Shown here one piece after another: positions 11,250 to 24,614 of a DNA stretch of 64,000 nucleotides. Position 1 is the first letter of the stretch. The number at the start of each line of letters is the position of its first letter. The translations under genes and the position numbers were made by a program. This DNA comes from Amphiduros pacificus (lineage: Eukaryota; Annelida; Polychaeta; Phyllodocida; Hesionidae). Location: contig OX439010.1 of assembly GCA_949316495.1 (NCBI GenBank), positions 6,922,001-6,986,000 on the forward strand, given 5' to 3'. The notes under the pieces were generated by a model, which searched no databases, had not been told where the DNA came from, and worked only from the letters and a program-made list of their open reading frames with translations.

Positions 11250-12180
11250 TCTGCATCACACTTTATGATCGGGAGATGTAAGCAGATGACGGCCATGATC
11301 GGTGGCGGGCGTATTGACCATGTGCACCTTCACCCAGTAATATGCCGAAGATGGGTGTCTCAGTGCGACCGTCCTCCTGCATAGACCATAACTCATCGGA
11401 GGGGAACACGTGAGCGCGTTTCTTTGTACCTTTCCCCTCATGAATCCTCCTACACTCAGACCCTCACCCCTTGCTGGAAGTCACTGATCCCACAATTCCA
11501 TTTTACCCACAGATCCCTCATTTCCCATGATTCTTAGCTTGTGCCATTTTTGTCTGTAAGTGAGTAGTGTGATTATTGGAGCAGGGCCGCTGCCACCAGG
11601 GGGCCCCACTTTGATCCGCTGTGCACGTTACTATGATTACGCCACCACATGTATCTGACATCTCCAAACGACCTTCAGCCTCACTTTCATTTTGGTTGGG
11701 AGTGACCTCTGAATCCTGCGAAAGCCTCGTGTGTGACAGCTTCAAATACGGGCCTCACAACCATCAAGTAAGCAAACAGAAGCAATGTCATGAGCAAGGG
11801 AGGGCAACGAAGTCGGCACCGCAATACAAACACTCCACAAAGCCGCGGCCATGTCAGGGCTGATGAAAGTATACATAAGAGTTGGCAGTGGGGTACTGGA
11901 CGGCATCGCGGGAGGCCCTCGCTCTGTTGCTTCAACGATAACTACACACATTAGCAACATTCACTGCAAATTACAAGGGATCAGAGGGGAAATTACGTGG
12001 ACACCTTCGCCCATCTTTGCGACATGGACAGGTCCGAACTCCTCTCGGTCAGCTGCCAAGTTGCCACACATTAATTCACCATGCATAGTCCACGGTAAAA
12101 GCACTTGAAAATGTCCTGCTGATCTCGTACTGATTACTACCCATCCCAACAGATTATACTTAAATTGACTCCATTTCAAA
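11250..12180. other. GC-richer non-repetitive island, candidate regulatory DNA
   Basis: About 900 bp of complex sequence clearly less AT-rich than its surroundings, without tandem structure. Several overlapping open frames of 60-103 codons occur on both strands, which is what GC-richer DNA gives by chance. I see no domain or convincing splice sites. A strong CTCF-like motif sits inside (11593-11607). Best reading: conserved non-coding or insulator-type DNA; an unrecognised exon cannot be excluded. Confidence 0.4.
11593..11607 (+). promoter_or_regulatory. CTCF-like motif
   Basis: CCACCAGGGGGCCCC matches the CTCF core (CCASYAGRKGGC) throughout, on the plus strand. CTCF is conserved across most bilaterians. 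Confidence 0.5.
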
Positions 12181-13205
12181 TGGTTTTTATGTGTGAAAAA
12201 GGCAACAAGAAATGGTAGAGGGTAGAAAATATAATGTTGTGAGTGATGTTGGAATATTGCATATTTTGCCACTCCTTCCCATCAGTTCAACCATCAACTT
12301 TATAATCAAAAAGGCAAAAAAGTATCATGATTATAACCTTATCATCCCTGACCGAGTCTGAATTGTAGCAGCTAGATTTGATCTCCATATCCATGGTAAC
12401 CACCCCCTCCAAATAGTTTTCCTTAGGACCAATTTTGAGGTATTATTAGAAGATAGGTTTTATGCCCAATGATCATGTCAGTTCTGTCAGTGGCACTGAC
12501 TGTTTTACGTGCACTGATATGATGAAAGAGCACGTTCCACCGTGACTCTGTCATATAGAGAAGATGAACCCTCTACCGTTTCTGGGTTTACGACAGGGAC
12601 TCTCTTTCATCCAATAGGACCTAATATCACAAATAAGGTTTGGCCATTTCTTCGTGGAAATATGATACCTTAATCTGATGTTTTAACCATTTTTGGCATC
12701 CATGTTCTTTGTTTTATTAACAAAAAAAATAGTTTTTTGTCACAGAGTCGTTCACAAAAAGTGGTTCCACTCCTCTAAGCCACACTGGCACATGTCATCA
12801 AAGATTAACAAACTCTGTAATAAGATGCCATTCACCAAAAGCTAAATATCATAATAGGATTCTATTTGTGGAGATAAAATAATCTTTACTTTTTGCTTTG
12901 TGTTTGAGCTACATGAACACAACAGTAGCTTTCACAATTATGAAGAAATTTTGCTGAGTTGTAAAGCAATCAGTGATCTTTTTTCTTTAATCTTGAGCTC
13001 ACTAGTTTTCGAAATGAGTTCTATTAATTATTTAAAATTTTGTCAAGAATGGAACTATCATTTTTATTTGTTTAAGCATTAGAAAATTGCTCATGACGGC
13101 TTACTTACAACAATTGATATCATACTGTGCTATTAAGTAATATAAAAGTTGCCTCAAAATGTTAAACTTTTATCACACAGAGTATCAGAGCTCAGCGACA
13201 TACCA

Positions 13206-13208
<3 letters not shown>
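12181..13208. other. Unique AT-rich intergenic sequence
   Basis: No gene, RNA or repeat array recognised. The short open frame at about 12900-13080 is low-complexity AT-rich DNA and not supported. Confidence 0.5.
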
Positions 13209-13244
<36 letters not shown>

Positions 13245-13260
13245 TGTGTGTGTGTGTGTG
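13209..13260. repeat. (TG)n microsatellite
   Basis: About 26 dinucleotides with a single TA interruption near 13237. Confidence 0.98.
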
Positions 13261-13474
13261 ATGTTCCATCATTATCCCATCAACATCAAATTACCAACTT
13301 ATTAAACATATAACACCACATATGCAATCTTATACACATTGCTTGTAAAATCAATAAATTTATCACATAATTAAATAATATCTGCTCAAAATGAGCTATG
13401 AGAACAACATTTGTTGGCTGACTTAACTTTCCAGTTAAAATATAACTATATATATTGCTATTTTTGCTGTGTGA

Positions 13475-16400
13475 GTCTACAATATTGCTACTCTAACTCC
13501 CTCTGCAATATTGCTACTCTAGCTGATTCCGTCTACAATATTGCTACTCTAGCTGATTCCATCTTTAATATTGCTACTCTAGCTGATTCCGTCTACAATA
13601 TTGCTACTCTAGCTGATTCCGTCTACAATATTGCTACTCTAGCTGATTCCATCTGTAATATTGCTACTCTAGCTGATTCCATCTGTAATATTGCTACTCT
13701 ATCTGATTCCATCTTTAATATTGATACTCTATCTGATTCCATCTTTAATATTGCTACTCTAGCTGATTCCGTCTACAATATTGCTACTCTAGCTGATTCC
13801 GTCTACAATATTGCTACTCTATCTGATTCCATCTTTAATATTGCTACTCTAGCTGATTCCATCTACAATATTGCTACTCTAGCTGATTCCGTCTACAATA
13901 TTGCTACTCTAGCTGATTCCGTCTACAATATTGCTACTCTAGCTGATTCCCTCTGCAATATTGCTACTCTATCTGATTCCGTCTTTAATATAGCTACTCT
14001 AGCTGATTCCATCTTTTAATATTGCTACTCTAGCTGATTCCATCTTTAATATTGCTACTCTAGCTGATTCCATCTTTAATATTGCTACTCTAGCTGATTC
14101 CGTCTACAATATTTCTACTCTAGGTGATTCCATCTGTAATATTGCTACTCTAGCTGATTCTGTCTACAATATTGCTACTCTATCTGATTCTGTCTTAAAT
14201 ATAGCTACTCTAGCTGATTCCATCTTTAATATTGCTACTCTATCTGATTCCATCTTTAATATTGCTACTCTAGCTGATTCCATCTTTAATATTGCTACTC
14301 TAGCTGATTCCATCTTTAATATTGCTACTCTAGCTGATTCCGTCTACAATATTGCTACTCTAGCTGATTCCGTCTACAATATTGCTACTCTAGTTGATTC
14401 CGTCTACAATATTGCTACTCTATCTGATTCCGTCTTTAATATAGCTACTCTAGCTGATTCCATCTTTAATATTGCTACTCTAGCTGATTCCCTCTGCAAT
14501 ATTGCTACTCTAGCTGATTCCATCTTTAACATTGCTACTCTAGCTGATTCTGTCTAAAATATTGCTACTCTAGCTGATTCCATCTTTAATATTGCTACTC
14601 TAGCTGATTCCCTCTGCAATATTGCTACTCTAGCTGATTCTGTCTACAATATTGCTACTCTAGCTGATTCCATCTTTAATATAGCTTCTCTATCTGATTC
14701 CATCTTTAATATTGCTACTCTAGCTGATTCCATCCGTAATATTGCTACTCTAGCTGATTCTGTCTACAATATTGCTACTCTAGCTGATTCCGTCTTAAAT
14801 ATAGCTACTCTAGCTGATTCCATCTTTAATATTGCTACTCTAGCTGATTCCCTCTGCAATATTGCTACTCTAGCTGATTTCATCTGCAATATTGCTACTC
14901 TACCTGATTCTGTCTACAATATTGCTACTCTAGCTGATTCATCTTTAATATTTCTACTCTAGCTGATTCCGTCTACAATATTGCTACTCTAGCTGATTCC
15001 GTCTACAATATTGCTACTCTAGCTGATTCCGTCTACAATATTGCTACTCTAGCTGATTCCGTCTGTAATATTGCTACTCTAGCTGATTTCATCTTTAATA
15101 TTTCTACTCTAGCTGATTCCGTCTACAATATTGCTACTCTAGCTGATTCCATCTACAATATTGCTACTCTAGCTGATTCCGTCTACAATATTGCTACTCT
15201 AGCTGATTCCGTCTACAATATTGCTACTCTAGCTGATTCCATCTGCAATATTGCTACTCTAGCTGATTCCATATGCAATATTGCTACTCTAGCTGATTCC
15301 ATCTTTAATATTGCTACTCCAGCTGATTCCATCTTCAATATTGCTACTCTAGCTGATTCCGTCTACAATATTGCTACTCTAGCTGATTCTGTCTTTAATA
15401 TTGCGACTCTAGCTGATTCCATCTGCAATATTGCTACTCTAGCTGATTCCATCTTTAATATTGCTACTCTAGCTGATTCCATCTTTGATATTGCTACTCT
15501 AGCTGATTCCGTCTACAATATTGCTACTCTAGCTGATTCCATCTTTAATATTGCTACTCTAGCTGATTCTGTCTACAATATTGCTACTCTAGCTGATTCC
15601 ATCTTTAATATTGCTACTCTAGCTGATTCCATCTTTAATATTGCTACTCTAGCTGATTCCATCTTTAATATTGCTACTCCAGCTGATTCCATCTTCAATA
15701 TTGCTACTCTAGCTGATTCCGTCTACAATATTGCTACTCTAGCTGATTCTGTCTTTAATATTGCGACTCTAGCTGATTCCATCTTTAATATTGCTACTCT
15801 AGCTGATTCCATCTTTAATATTGCTACTCTAGCTGATTCCATCTTTAATATTGCTACTCTAGCTGATTCCGTCTACAATATTGCTACTCTAGCTGATTCC
15901 ATCTTTAATATTGCTACTCTAGCTGATTCTGTCTACAATATTGCTACTCTAGCTGATTCCATCTTTAATATTGCTACTCTAGCTGATTCCATCTTTAATA
16001 TTGCTACTCTAGCTGATTCCATCTTTAATATTGCTACTCTAGCTGATTCCATCTGCAATATTGCTACTCTACCTGATTCTAACTTTAATATTGCTACTCT
16101 AGCTGATTCCATCTTTAATATTGCTACTCTAGCTGATTCCATCTTTAATATTGCTACTCTAGCTGATTTTGTATACAATATTGCTACTCTAGCTGATTCC
16201 ATCTTTAATATTGCTACTCTAGCTGATTCCGTCTACAATATTGCTACTCTAGCTGATTCCATCTTTAATATTGCTACTCTATCTGATTCCGTCTACAATA
16301 TTGCAACTCTAGCTGATTCCGTCTACAATATTGCTACTCTAGCTGATTCCCTCTGCAATATTGCTACTCTAGCTGATTCCCTCTGCAATATCGCTACTCT

Positions 16401-16950
16401 AGCTGATTCCATCTGCAATATTGCTACTCTAGCTGATTCTGTCTACAATATTGCTACTTTAGCTGATTCCGTCTACAATATTGCTACTCTAGCTGATTCC
16501 ATCTTTAATATTGCTACTCTAGCTGATTCCGTCTACAATATTGCTACTCTAGCTGATTCCATCTTTAATATTGCTACTCTAGCTGATTCCGTCTACAATA
16601 TTGCAACTCTAGCTGATTCCGTCTACAATATTGCTACTCTAGCTGATTCCGTCTACAATATTGCTACTCTAGCTGATTCCATCTGCAATATTGCTACTCT
16701 AGCTGATTCCATCTGCAATATTGCTACTCTAGCTGATTCCATCTGCAATATTGCTACTCTAGCTGATTCCATCTGCAATATTGCTACTCTAGCTGATTCC
16801 GTCTACAATATTGCTACTCTAGCTGATTCCGTCTACAATATTGCTACTCTAGCTGATTCCGTCTACAATATTGCTACTCTAGCTGATTCCGTCTACAATA
16901 TTGCTACTCTAGCTGATTCCAGGAACAATTTTGTTACTTCAGTTGATTCC
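13475..16950. repeat. 30-bp satellite array, about 115 copies
   Basis: Strict 30-bp period over about 3.45 kb. The constant part is AATATTGCTACTCTAGCTGA followed by TTCC; the variable part is NTCTNN. Variation is concentrated in that block and is linked: GTCTAC, ATCTTT, ATCTGC, ATCTGT and CTCTGC recur as whole types. Single-base length changes near 14015 and 14940 shift the register. A four-unit block at 15301-15420 recurs identically at 15661-15780. The last copy (16921-16950) is degenerate. Because 30 is divisible by three the array is open for long stretches (a 10-residue repeat NIATLADSVY on plus, ESARVAILKM on minus), but those frames are cut by the register shifts and have no other coding support. 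Confidence 0.97.
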
Positions 16951-17510
16951 ACTACAATTAATAATCTAATATCTACCATTATTAATGCAGTAAAAGACAA
17001 CTTTGCAGTATACTCAACTACTTTAATCATCATTCAATACAAACTGTATACCAAGGCTAGATTTCCCAGCTGCCTGTTAGACTACATTATGCCCACAAAG
17101 CATTCTCTTATTCCGGAGTCTAACTATTGTACTTTCGCAGAGAGTTTTTGTTGGTGGTCTCTTAAGGGAATCCCTTTTTTATGACTTTGAGTAAGTAAAC
17201 TTGATCAAGCACTCACTTGTTCGCATTTTGTTATTTTAGTGTTATGGATGAAGGTGAGACAACATGGAGTGCCGGCAGGACGGGGTGGGTTAGCTGAGCC
17301 ATGTGATTACAGCGCTCACCAAGCAAAGTGCCCCTATATCTGTGTGCATTAAATATTGATAGGGTTTAATTAGCAGAGCTGGTGCTCAGGGTTTGTCAAC
17401 ATTCTAGCATATCATTGCGACATGTTCTATTATTCATTCTTATGTCAACCCGCTTTTGAAAATAATCTTACTCAGTGTATGTCTCAGCGTATGCACTCAG
17501 CTTGATCTTT

Positions 17511-17513
<3 letters not shown>
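16951..17513. other. Unique sequence with a candidate regulatory island
   Basis: Between about 17230 and 17410 the sequence is GC-richer and contains a homeodomain-type GGTTTAATTAGCAGAG core. No gene recognised. Confidence 0.4.

Positions 17514-17598
<85 letters not shown>
17514..17598. repeat. (TA)n microsatellite
   Basis: About 42 TA dinucleotides without interruption. Confidence 0.98.
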
Positions 17599-17602
<4 letters not shown>

Positions 17603-17859
17603 TTACAAAAGTATATTCTGCCGAATGTCAAATTGTAAATTTAATTTAGAGGTGATACCATTTGCCGATGTTTACACCTGTGGGCCCTGCAAAGCATAGC
17701 AGGAAAGTTATGAAATGCTATCTCTGAAAATATTGAGATACAAAATAGTTATGATGTGACGTGATCTTGCCCTCATCGTTTTTTAAATAAATAAATTGCA
17801 TTAATTTTGTTATTATTTTTTATTCTCTAGCTTGCTTTTTTCTCTTATTTTAAAAGGGG

Positions 17860-18115
17860 GTATATGTATATCTCCACGAAGAACTGACCCCCCTTGAGAT
17901 TATATATATATGTATCCATGAAGAGCCCCTTTCAATATATATATCTGCTATAAAGTGTCCCCCATCATGCTTTATGTTCAAACGAAGAAGTGTCCTTCCA
18001 AAGGAGTTTTTGCCTGTGAAGAAGTAACCCCTTGCTGGATAAATATTCCAAGAAGAAGTGTCCCCCCTGCCTTGGATCAGTCTTGGTGTATATATCCACG
18101 AAGTGTCCCCACAGT
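17860..18115. repeat. Degenerate repeat around GAAGTGTCCCCC
   Basis: Six or so irregularly spaced diverged copies combining TATATATCCACGAAG with AAGTGTCCCCCCTT. Spacing varies from about 30 to 50 bp, so this is an old array. Confidence 0.6.
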
Positions 18116-18239
18116 GTCTAACAACTTCCTTTTTTCTAACCATGCAGGCACCATGCAGGCACCTTTGCTCAACAAAAGTCTTTAAGATCCAAATCCAATT
18201 TCTTGAATTGTTTTTAGCCTCAAGATATCTAACACACAT

Positions 18240-18790
18240 ATCCTTATCCATGAATATACAAGAAATACATGGCAATCATATTGGCGAATGTTGGTGCCAG
18301 TTTGCCGGAGAGGTTATTAATGACAAGTGAAAGGAGCCCCGTGACACTTTGCCCTGAGAGAAGGGGTACGTGGCAAGGGGCGTGGTATATCTTACCTGAG
18401 ACGGGCATGCCCCTGGCCAGAGTAGCTGCTACCGTTGCGGTTGTGGTGTCACCACGCATCGCTTATCCTGCAGTACATGTGCCCGCGCGTCTCTCCCCTA
18501 CATACACTGTCCTGTAGTATGCCACATGCTGCTTTTAAATACATATATGTACAGCTATGGTGGAGTGTATAATTTATGAGTGGTGGGCTAGCATGGTAGA
18601 CAGGGTCATGCAGCAGGGGGGTCTGATCACTATCAGCACTGCCACCAAGCACCCTGCCTGCTACACACCGCCTGCACCGTCCTCCACGCCCAACCGGTCC
18701 TCCATTAATACAGGCCCTCTGTGTCAAGCCGCTCTGCCACTCGTCCTGCCGCAATATCCACCACTGACTGGTCCCAGGCCACGTGTGGCA
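18240..18790. other. GC-richer unique island
   Basis: Complex, non-tandem sequence with RUNX-like TGTGGT and Hox/Cdx-like TTTATGA motifs and overlapping short frames on both strands. No domain or splice structure recognised. Candidate regulatory DNA directly abutting a large minisatellite. Confidence 0.35.
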
Positions 18791-20262
18791 CTCACACTAA
18801 CCTGGCCCTGACTGACACCCACTCACCTGGCCCTGACTGACACACACTAACCTGGCCCTGACTGACACCCACTCACCTGGCCCTAACTGACACCCACTCC
18901 CCTGGCCCTGACTGACACCCACTCCCCTGGCCCTGACTGACACCCACTTACCTGACCCTGACTGACACCCACTCACCTGGCCCTGATTGACACCCACTAA
19001 CCTGGCCCTGACTGACACCCACTCACCTGGCCCTGACTGACACCCACTCATCTGACCCTGACTGACACCCACTGACCTGGCCCTGACTGACACCCACTAA
19101 CCTGGCCCTGACTGACACCCACTCATCTGACCCTGACTGACACCCACTCACCTGGCCCTGACTGACACCCACTCATCTGACCCTGACTGACACCCACTGA
19201 CCTGGCCCTGACTGACACCCACTAACCTGGCCCTGACTGACACCCACTCACCTGGCCCTGACTGACACCCACTCATCTGACCCTGACTGACACGCACTGA
19301 CCTGGCCCTGACTGACACCCACTGACCTGGCCCTGACTGACATCCACTCACCTGGCCCTGACTGACACACACTCACCTGGCCCTAACTGACACCCACTAA
19401 CCTGGCCCTGACTGACACCCACTAACCTGGCCCTGACTGACACCCACTCACCTGGCCCTGACTGACACCCACTAACCTGGCCCTGACTGACACCCACTAA
19501 CCTGGCCCTGACTGACACCCACTAACCTGGCCCTGACTGACACCCACTAACCTGGCCCTGACTGACACCCACTCACCTGGCCCTGACTGACACCCACTCA
19601 TCTGACCCTGACTGACACCCACTGACCTGGCCCTGACTGACACCCACTGACCTGGCCCTGACTGACATCCACTCACCTGGCCCTGACTGACACCCACTCA
19701 CCTGACCCTGATTGACACCCACTCACCTGGTCCTGACTGACACCCACTCCCCTGACCCTAACTGACACCCACTAACCTGGCCCTGACTGACACGCACTCC
19801 CCTGACCCTAACTGACACCCACTCACCTGGCCCTGACTGACACCCACTCACCTGGCCCTGACTGACATGCACTCACCTGGCCCTGACTGGCACCCACTCA
19901 CCTAGCCCTGACTGACACCCACTCACCTGGCCCTGACTGACACACTAACCTGGCCCTGACTGACACCCACTAACCTGGCCCTGACTGACACCCACTCACC
20001 TGGCCCTGACTGACACCCACTCACCTGGCCCTGACTGACACACTAACCTGGCCCTGACTGACACCCACTAACCTGGCCCTGACTGACACCCACTCACCTG
20101 GCCCTGACTGACATGCACTCACCTGGCCCTGACTGACACGCACTCCCCTGGCCCTGACTGGCACCCACTCACCTAGCCCTGACTGACACCCACTCACCTG
20201 GCCCTGACTGACACACTAACCTGGCCCTGACTGACACCCACTAACCTGGCCCTGACTGACAT
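18791..20262. repeat. 25-bp minisatellite, about 59 copies
   Basis: Unit ACTCACCTGGCCCTGACTGA plus CACCC, 25 bp. The usual variants are CTCA, CTAA, CTGA and CTCC before CCTGG, and TCTGACC for CCTGGCC. A shorter 23-bp unit (CACACTAACC) appears near 19943, 20039 and 20212 inside a duplicated block. Three repeats equal 75 nt, so minus-strand frames run open with a 25-residue period; these are not supported as genes. Confidence 0.97.
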
Positions 20263-20490
20263 CTGCTCAACGAGTCCTCACTGAAAAACAAAGCTACCAC
20301 TCGATTGATCACAACTGACTTGTTTAATCTCAAATGATTCCATTCCTGACATGACTGACACCTTCCAATACTACCTCCGACAAAGTAGGATTCACTAACA
20401 AGTTTAGTCTCCAGTGATATTTACATGTACATGTTATGTTATAATATATTAAACAGTCTGGTCTTCATTTATTAGTGTGAAACCAATTTG
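20263..20490. other. Spacer between two arrays
   Basis: About 230 bp of non-tandem sequence separating the 25-bp and 48-bp arrays; it still contains CTGACATGACTGACACC-like phrases from both neighbours. Confidence 0.5.
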
Positions 20491-23275
20491 TGTGACCAAC
20501 CAATCTGACATGACATGACACATACCGACACAGTCCTGACTGACCAACCAATCTGACATGACATGACACATACCAACACGGTCCTGACTTACCAACCAAT
20601 CTGACATGACGCTGACACATACCAACACAGTCCTGACTGGCCAACTAATCTGACATGACATGACACATACCGACACAGTCCTGACTGACCAACCAATCTG
20701 ACATGACATGACACATACCAACACAGTCCTGACTGACCAACCAATCTGACATGACATGACACATACCGACACGGTCCTGACTTACCAACCAATCTGACAT
20801 GACATGACACATACCAACACGGTCCTGACTGACCATTCAATCTGACATGACATGACACATACCAACACAGTCCTGACTTACCAACCAATCTGACATGACA
20901 TGACACATACCAACACGGTCCTGACCGACCGACCAATCTGACATGACGTGACACTGACACATACCAACACAGTCCTGACTGACCAACCAATCTAATATGA
21001 CACTGACACATACCAACACGGTCCTGACATGACATGACACTGACACACCAACAGTCCTGACTGACCAACCAATCTGACATGACATGACACATACCAACAC
21101 GGTCCTGACTGACCAACCGATCTGACATGACATGACACATACCAACATGGTCCTGACTGACCAACCAATCTGACATGACATGACACATACCAACACAGTC
21201 CTGACTGACCAACCAATCTGACATGACATGACACATACCAACACAGTTCTGACTGACCAACCAATCTGACATGACATGACACATACCAACACGGTCCTGA
21301 CTGACCAACCAATCTGACCTGACATGACACATACCAACACGGTCCTGACTGACCAACCTATCTGACATGACACTGACATATACCAACACAGTCCTAACTG
21401 ACCAACCAATCTGACATGACATGGCATGACACATACCAACACGGTCCTGACCGACCGACCAATCTGACATGACATGACACATACCAACACCGTCCTGACT
21501 GACCGACCAATCTGACATGACATGACACATACCGACACAGTCCTGACTGACCAACCAATCTGACATGACCCTGACACAAACCAACACAGTCCTGACTGAC
21601 CAACCAATCTGACATGACCCTGACACATACCAACACAGTTCTGACTGACCAACCAATCTGACATGACATGACATGACACATACCAACACAGTCCTGACTG
21701 ACCAACCAATCTGACATGACATGACACATACCGACACAGTCCTGACTGACCAACCAATCTGACATGACATGACACATACCGACACAGTCCTGACTGACCA
21801 ACCAATCTGACATGACCCTGACACATACCAACACAGTTCTGACTGACCAACCAATCTGACATGACATGACATGACACATACCAACACAGTCCTGACTGAC
21901 CAACCAATCTGACATGACATGACACATACCGACACAGTCCTGACTGACCAACCAATCTGACATGACATGACACATATCGACACAGTCCTGACTGACCATC
22001 CGATCTGACATGACATGACACATACCAACATGGTCCTGACTGACCAACCAATCTGACATGACATGACACATACCAACACGGTCCTGACTGACCATCCGAT
22101 CTGACATGACATGACACATACCAACATGGTCCTGACTGACCAACCAATCTGACATGACATGACACATACCAACACGGTCCTGACTGACCAACCTATCTGA
22201 CATGACACTGACATATACCAACACAGTCCTAACTGACCAACCAATCTGACATGACATGGCATGACACATACCAACACGGTCCTGACCGACTGACCAATCT
22301 GACATGACATGACACATACCAACACCGTCCTGACTGACCGACCAATCTGACATGACATGACACATACCGACACAGTCCTGACTGACCAACCAATCTGACA
22401 TGACCCTGACACATACCAACACAGTTCTGACTGACCAACCAATCTGACATGACATGACATGACACATACCAACACAGTCCTGACTGACCAACCAATCTGA
22501 CATGACATGACACATACCGACACAGTCCTGACTGACCAACCAATCTGACATGACATGACACATACCGACACAGTCCTGACTGACCAACCAATCTGACATG
22601 ACCCTGACACATACCAACACAGTTCTGACTGACCAACCAATCTGACATGACATGACATGACACATACCAACACAGTCCTGACTGACCAACCAATCTGACA
22701 TGACATGACACATACCGACACAGTCCTGACTGACCAACCAATCTGACATGACATGACACATACCGACACAGTCCTGACTGACCAACCAATCTGACATGAC
22801 CCTGACACATACCAACACAGTTCTGACTGACCAACCAATCTGACATGACATGACATGACACATACCAACACAGTCCTGACTGACCAACCAATCTGACATG
22901 ACATAACACATACCGACACAGTCCTGACTGACCAACCAATCTGACATGACATGACACATACCAACACAGTCCTGACTGACCAACCAATCTGACATGACAT
23001 GACACATACCAACACAGTCTTGACTGACCAACCAATCTGACCTGACATGACACATACCAACACAGTCCTGACTGACCAACCAATCTGACATGACATGACA
23101 CATACCAACACAGTCCTGACTTACCAACCAATCTGACATTACACTGACACATACCAACACAGTCCTGACTTATCAACCAATCTGACATGACATGACACAT
23201 ACCAACACAGTCCTGACTGACCAACCAATCTGACATGACATGACACATACCAACACGGTCCTGACTGACCAACCC
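20491..23275. repeat. 48-bp satellite with 198-bp higher-order repeats
   Basis: About 58 copies of a 48-bp unit: CAGTCCTGACTGACCAACCA then ATCTGACATGACATGACACA then TACCAACA. Length variants add or drop TGACA pentamers. A higher-order unit of 198 bp is marked by CAGTTCTG at 21636 and 21834, then 22422, 22620 and 22818. A larger block of about 835 bp is duplicated (ATGGCATGAC at 21421 and 22256). On the minus strand all three frames are open over hundreds of codons (up to 840) because the unit is 16 codons long and lacks stops; this is a property of the repeat, not evidence of a gene. Confidence 0.97.
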
Positions 23276-24212
23276 ATCTGCTGCCCTGTGTTTTATGAAG
23301 CTAGATTCTTACAAAAAGAATTCCCTCTTGGCCTCTTTCTGAATCGGGAAAACCCTCTGAGTAAAATGTTTAGAACTAATACTTTTCCAGATTATAATCT
23401 TGATATTAGCAGATTATTGAAGCCAGACACTGGCAATTTGAGAGTGAAAAAAATGCAGTACTTCTTCTCCAAATATTATCCAAGGAATCTCCTTGAAAAT
23501 AAAATTTAGATATCAAATGCTATTCGTCAGTTCCAGCAGAAGATTTACCCCACCAACCTTTTCCTAATTGACGGATGCGCTTACCAACTTTGTCCTGTCT
23601 GATTTGCTTTGAAAGTGTATGCTAACCAATTAACGTGTTCTGGGTCGTCCAGAGTGCCATGAGGAATTGAGTTCCTTGTGGTACATTTGATCCACTGGAA
23701 AATAAATCCTGAGTGTTTTGTGGTCAGTTCCACATCGTCAGCAATTTGTGATTTAAGTCAAACTTTGCAATTCCATAGCAATCCTCTAGCTTTAACACGA
23801 TTCAGCCCATCTTACAGCCTGTCAAAGCCTAACACCAGTAAACATTTCCCCATCTTTACACTCTCCACGCGGTAAATATTTTCTCCTGATCATAAATTCA
23901 AAAACTGAAAAAAAAATGAAGAAAGAATGCTGAGACGACATAAAATGAGACCCTCTGAATTTGTTTGAAAAAGAAACGGGAATGTACATTTTGTGTGTTT
24001 TAGCCACAGACTTATATTCATAATACCGCAACATAGAAGACCATACACACATCTATCAACAAAGTATCAAAACCACACAGCCGTATCAGATGCCAGTGGC
24101 AATGTTTGCTTAACAATATCATTATTCCTGCATATAAAGCCATTAAAATCTCCAGCTTATCTAAGCCAGCCAACGTTCGGTGGATTCAGCCGGATTTCCA
24201 TGTCACTGGTTG
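23276..24212. other. Unique intergenic sequence
   Basis: AT-rich, non-repetitive. Short frames present, none with a recognisable domain. Confidence 0.5.
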
Positions 24213-24293
24213 CTTTTCTGTTTACTGCCGAGGAAAGAATTTTCTGTTTACGGCCGAGGAAAGAATTTTCTGTTTGCTGCTGAGGAAAGAATT
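24213..24293. repeat. 27-bp triplication
   Basis: Three consecutive copies of a 27-bp unit, TTTTCTGTTTACTGCCGAGG plus AAAGAAT, with one or two changes each. Confidence 0.9.
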
Positions 24294-24585
24294 TGGTGCT
24301 GTGGTTGCTAACAAAAGGATTTTTTTCTTTGACAATTTATGATATCCACAATCAAAGGTGGATCTGTTTGGAAAAAATTGGTTCTTGCAGTTGATGGGTG
24401 TTTATTTTTTTCAAAAGGTGCATATTTTATCAATGGTTGATTGCAAATATTTGCATATTATCTAAATGTTTACTTTATATGAAAATGGTCTTATTTCCAA
24501 CAAAGACATTTTTACTAAGTCTAAAAATGGGGTGCGCCCTTTTATCAATTATTGCATATTTTTTTCAATGGGTGCATATCCTCAT

Positions 24586-24614
24586 ACACGTCATCCAAAG
24601 ATTGGATGACGTGT
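24586..24614. other. Perfect 13-bp inverted repeat with 3-nt loop
   Basis: ACACGTCATCCAA, loop AGA, TTGGATGACGTGT. A perfect 13-bp stem this tight is not expected by chance in 64 kb. Each arm holds an ACGTCA CRE half-site. Confidence 0.85.

Noticed and set aside
13411-14019. 202-codon frame with a 10-residue repeat (NIATLADSVY)
   Set aside because: Period 30 is divisible by three; register shifts within the array end the frame, and both strands are open.
17456-17699. YIYIYI frames (also at 25761-26075)
   Set aside because: Translation of TA/AT microsatellites.
20589-23111. 840-codon open frame on the minus strand, plus overlapping frames of 347-588 codons
   Set aside because: It follows from a 48-bp unit that lacks stops in every minus-strand frame; three overlapping frames are equally open, there is no domain, and composition is that of the repeat.
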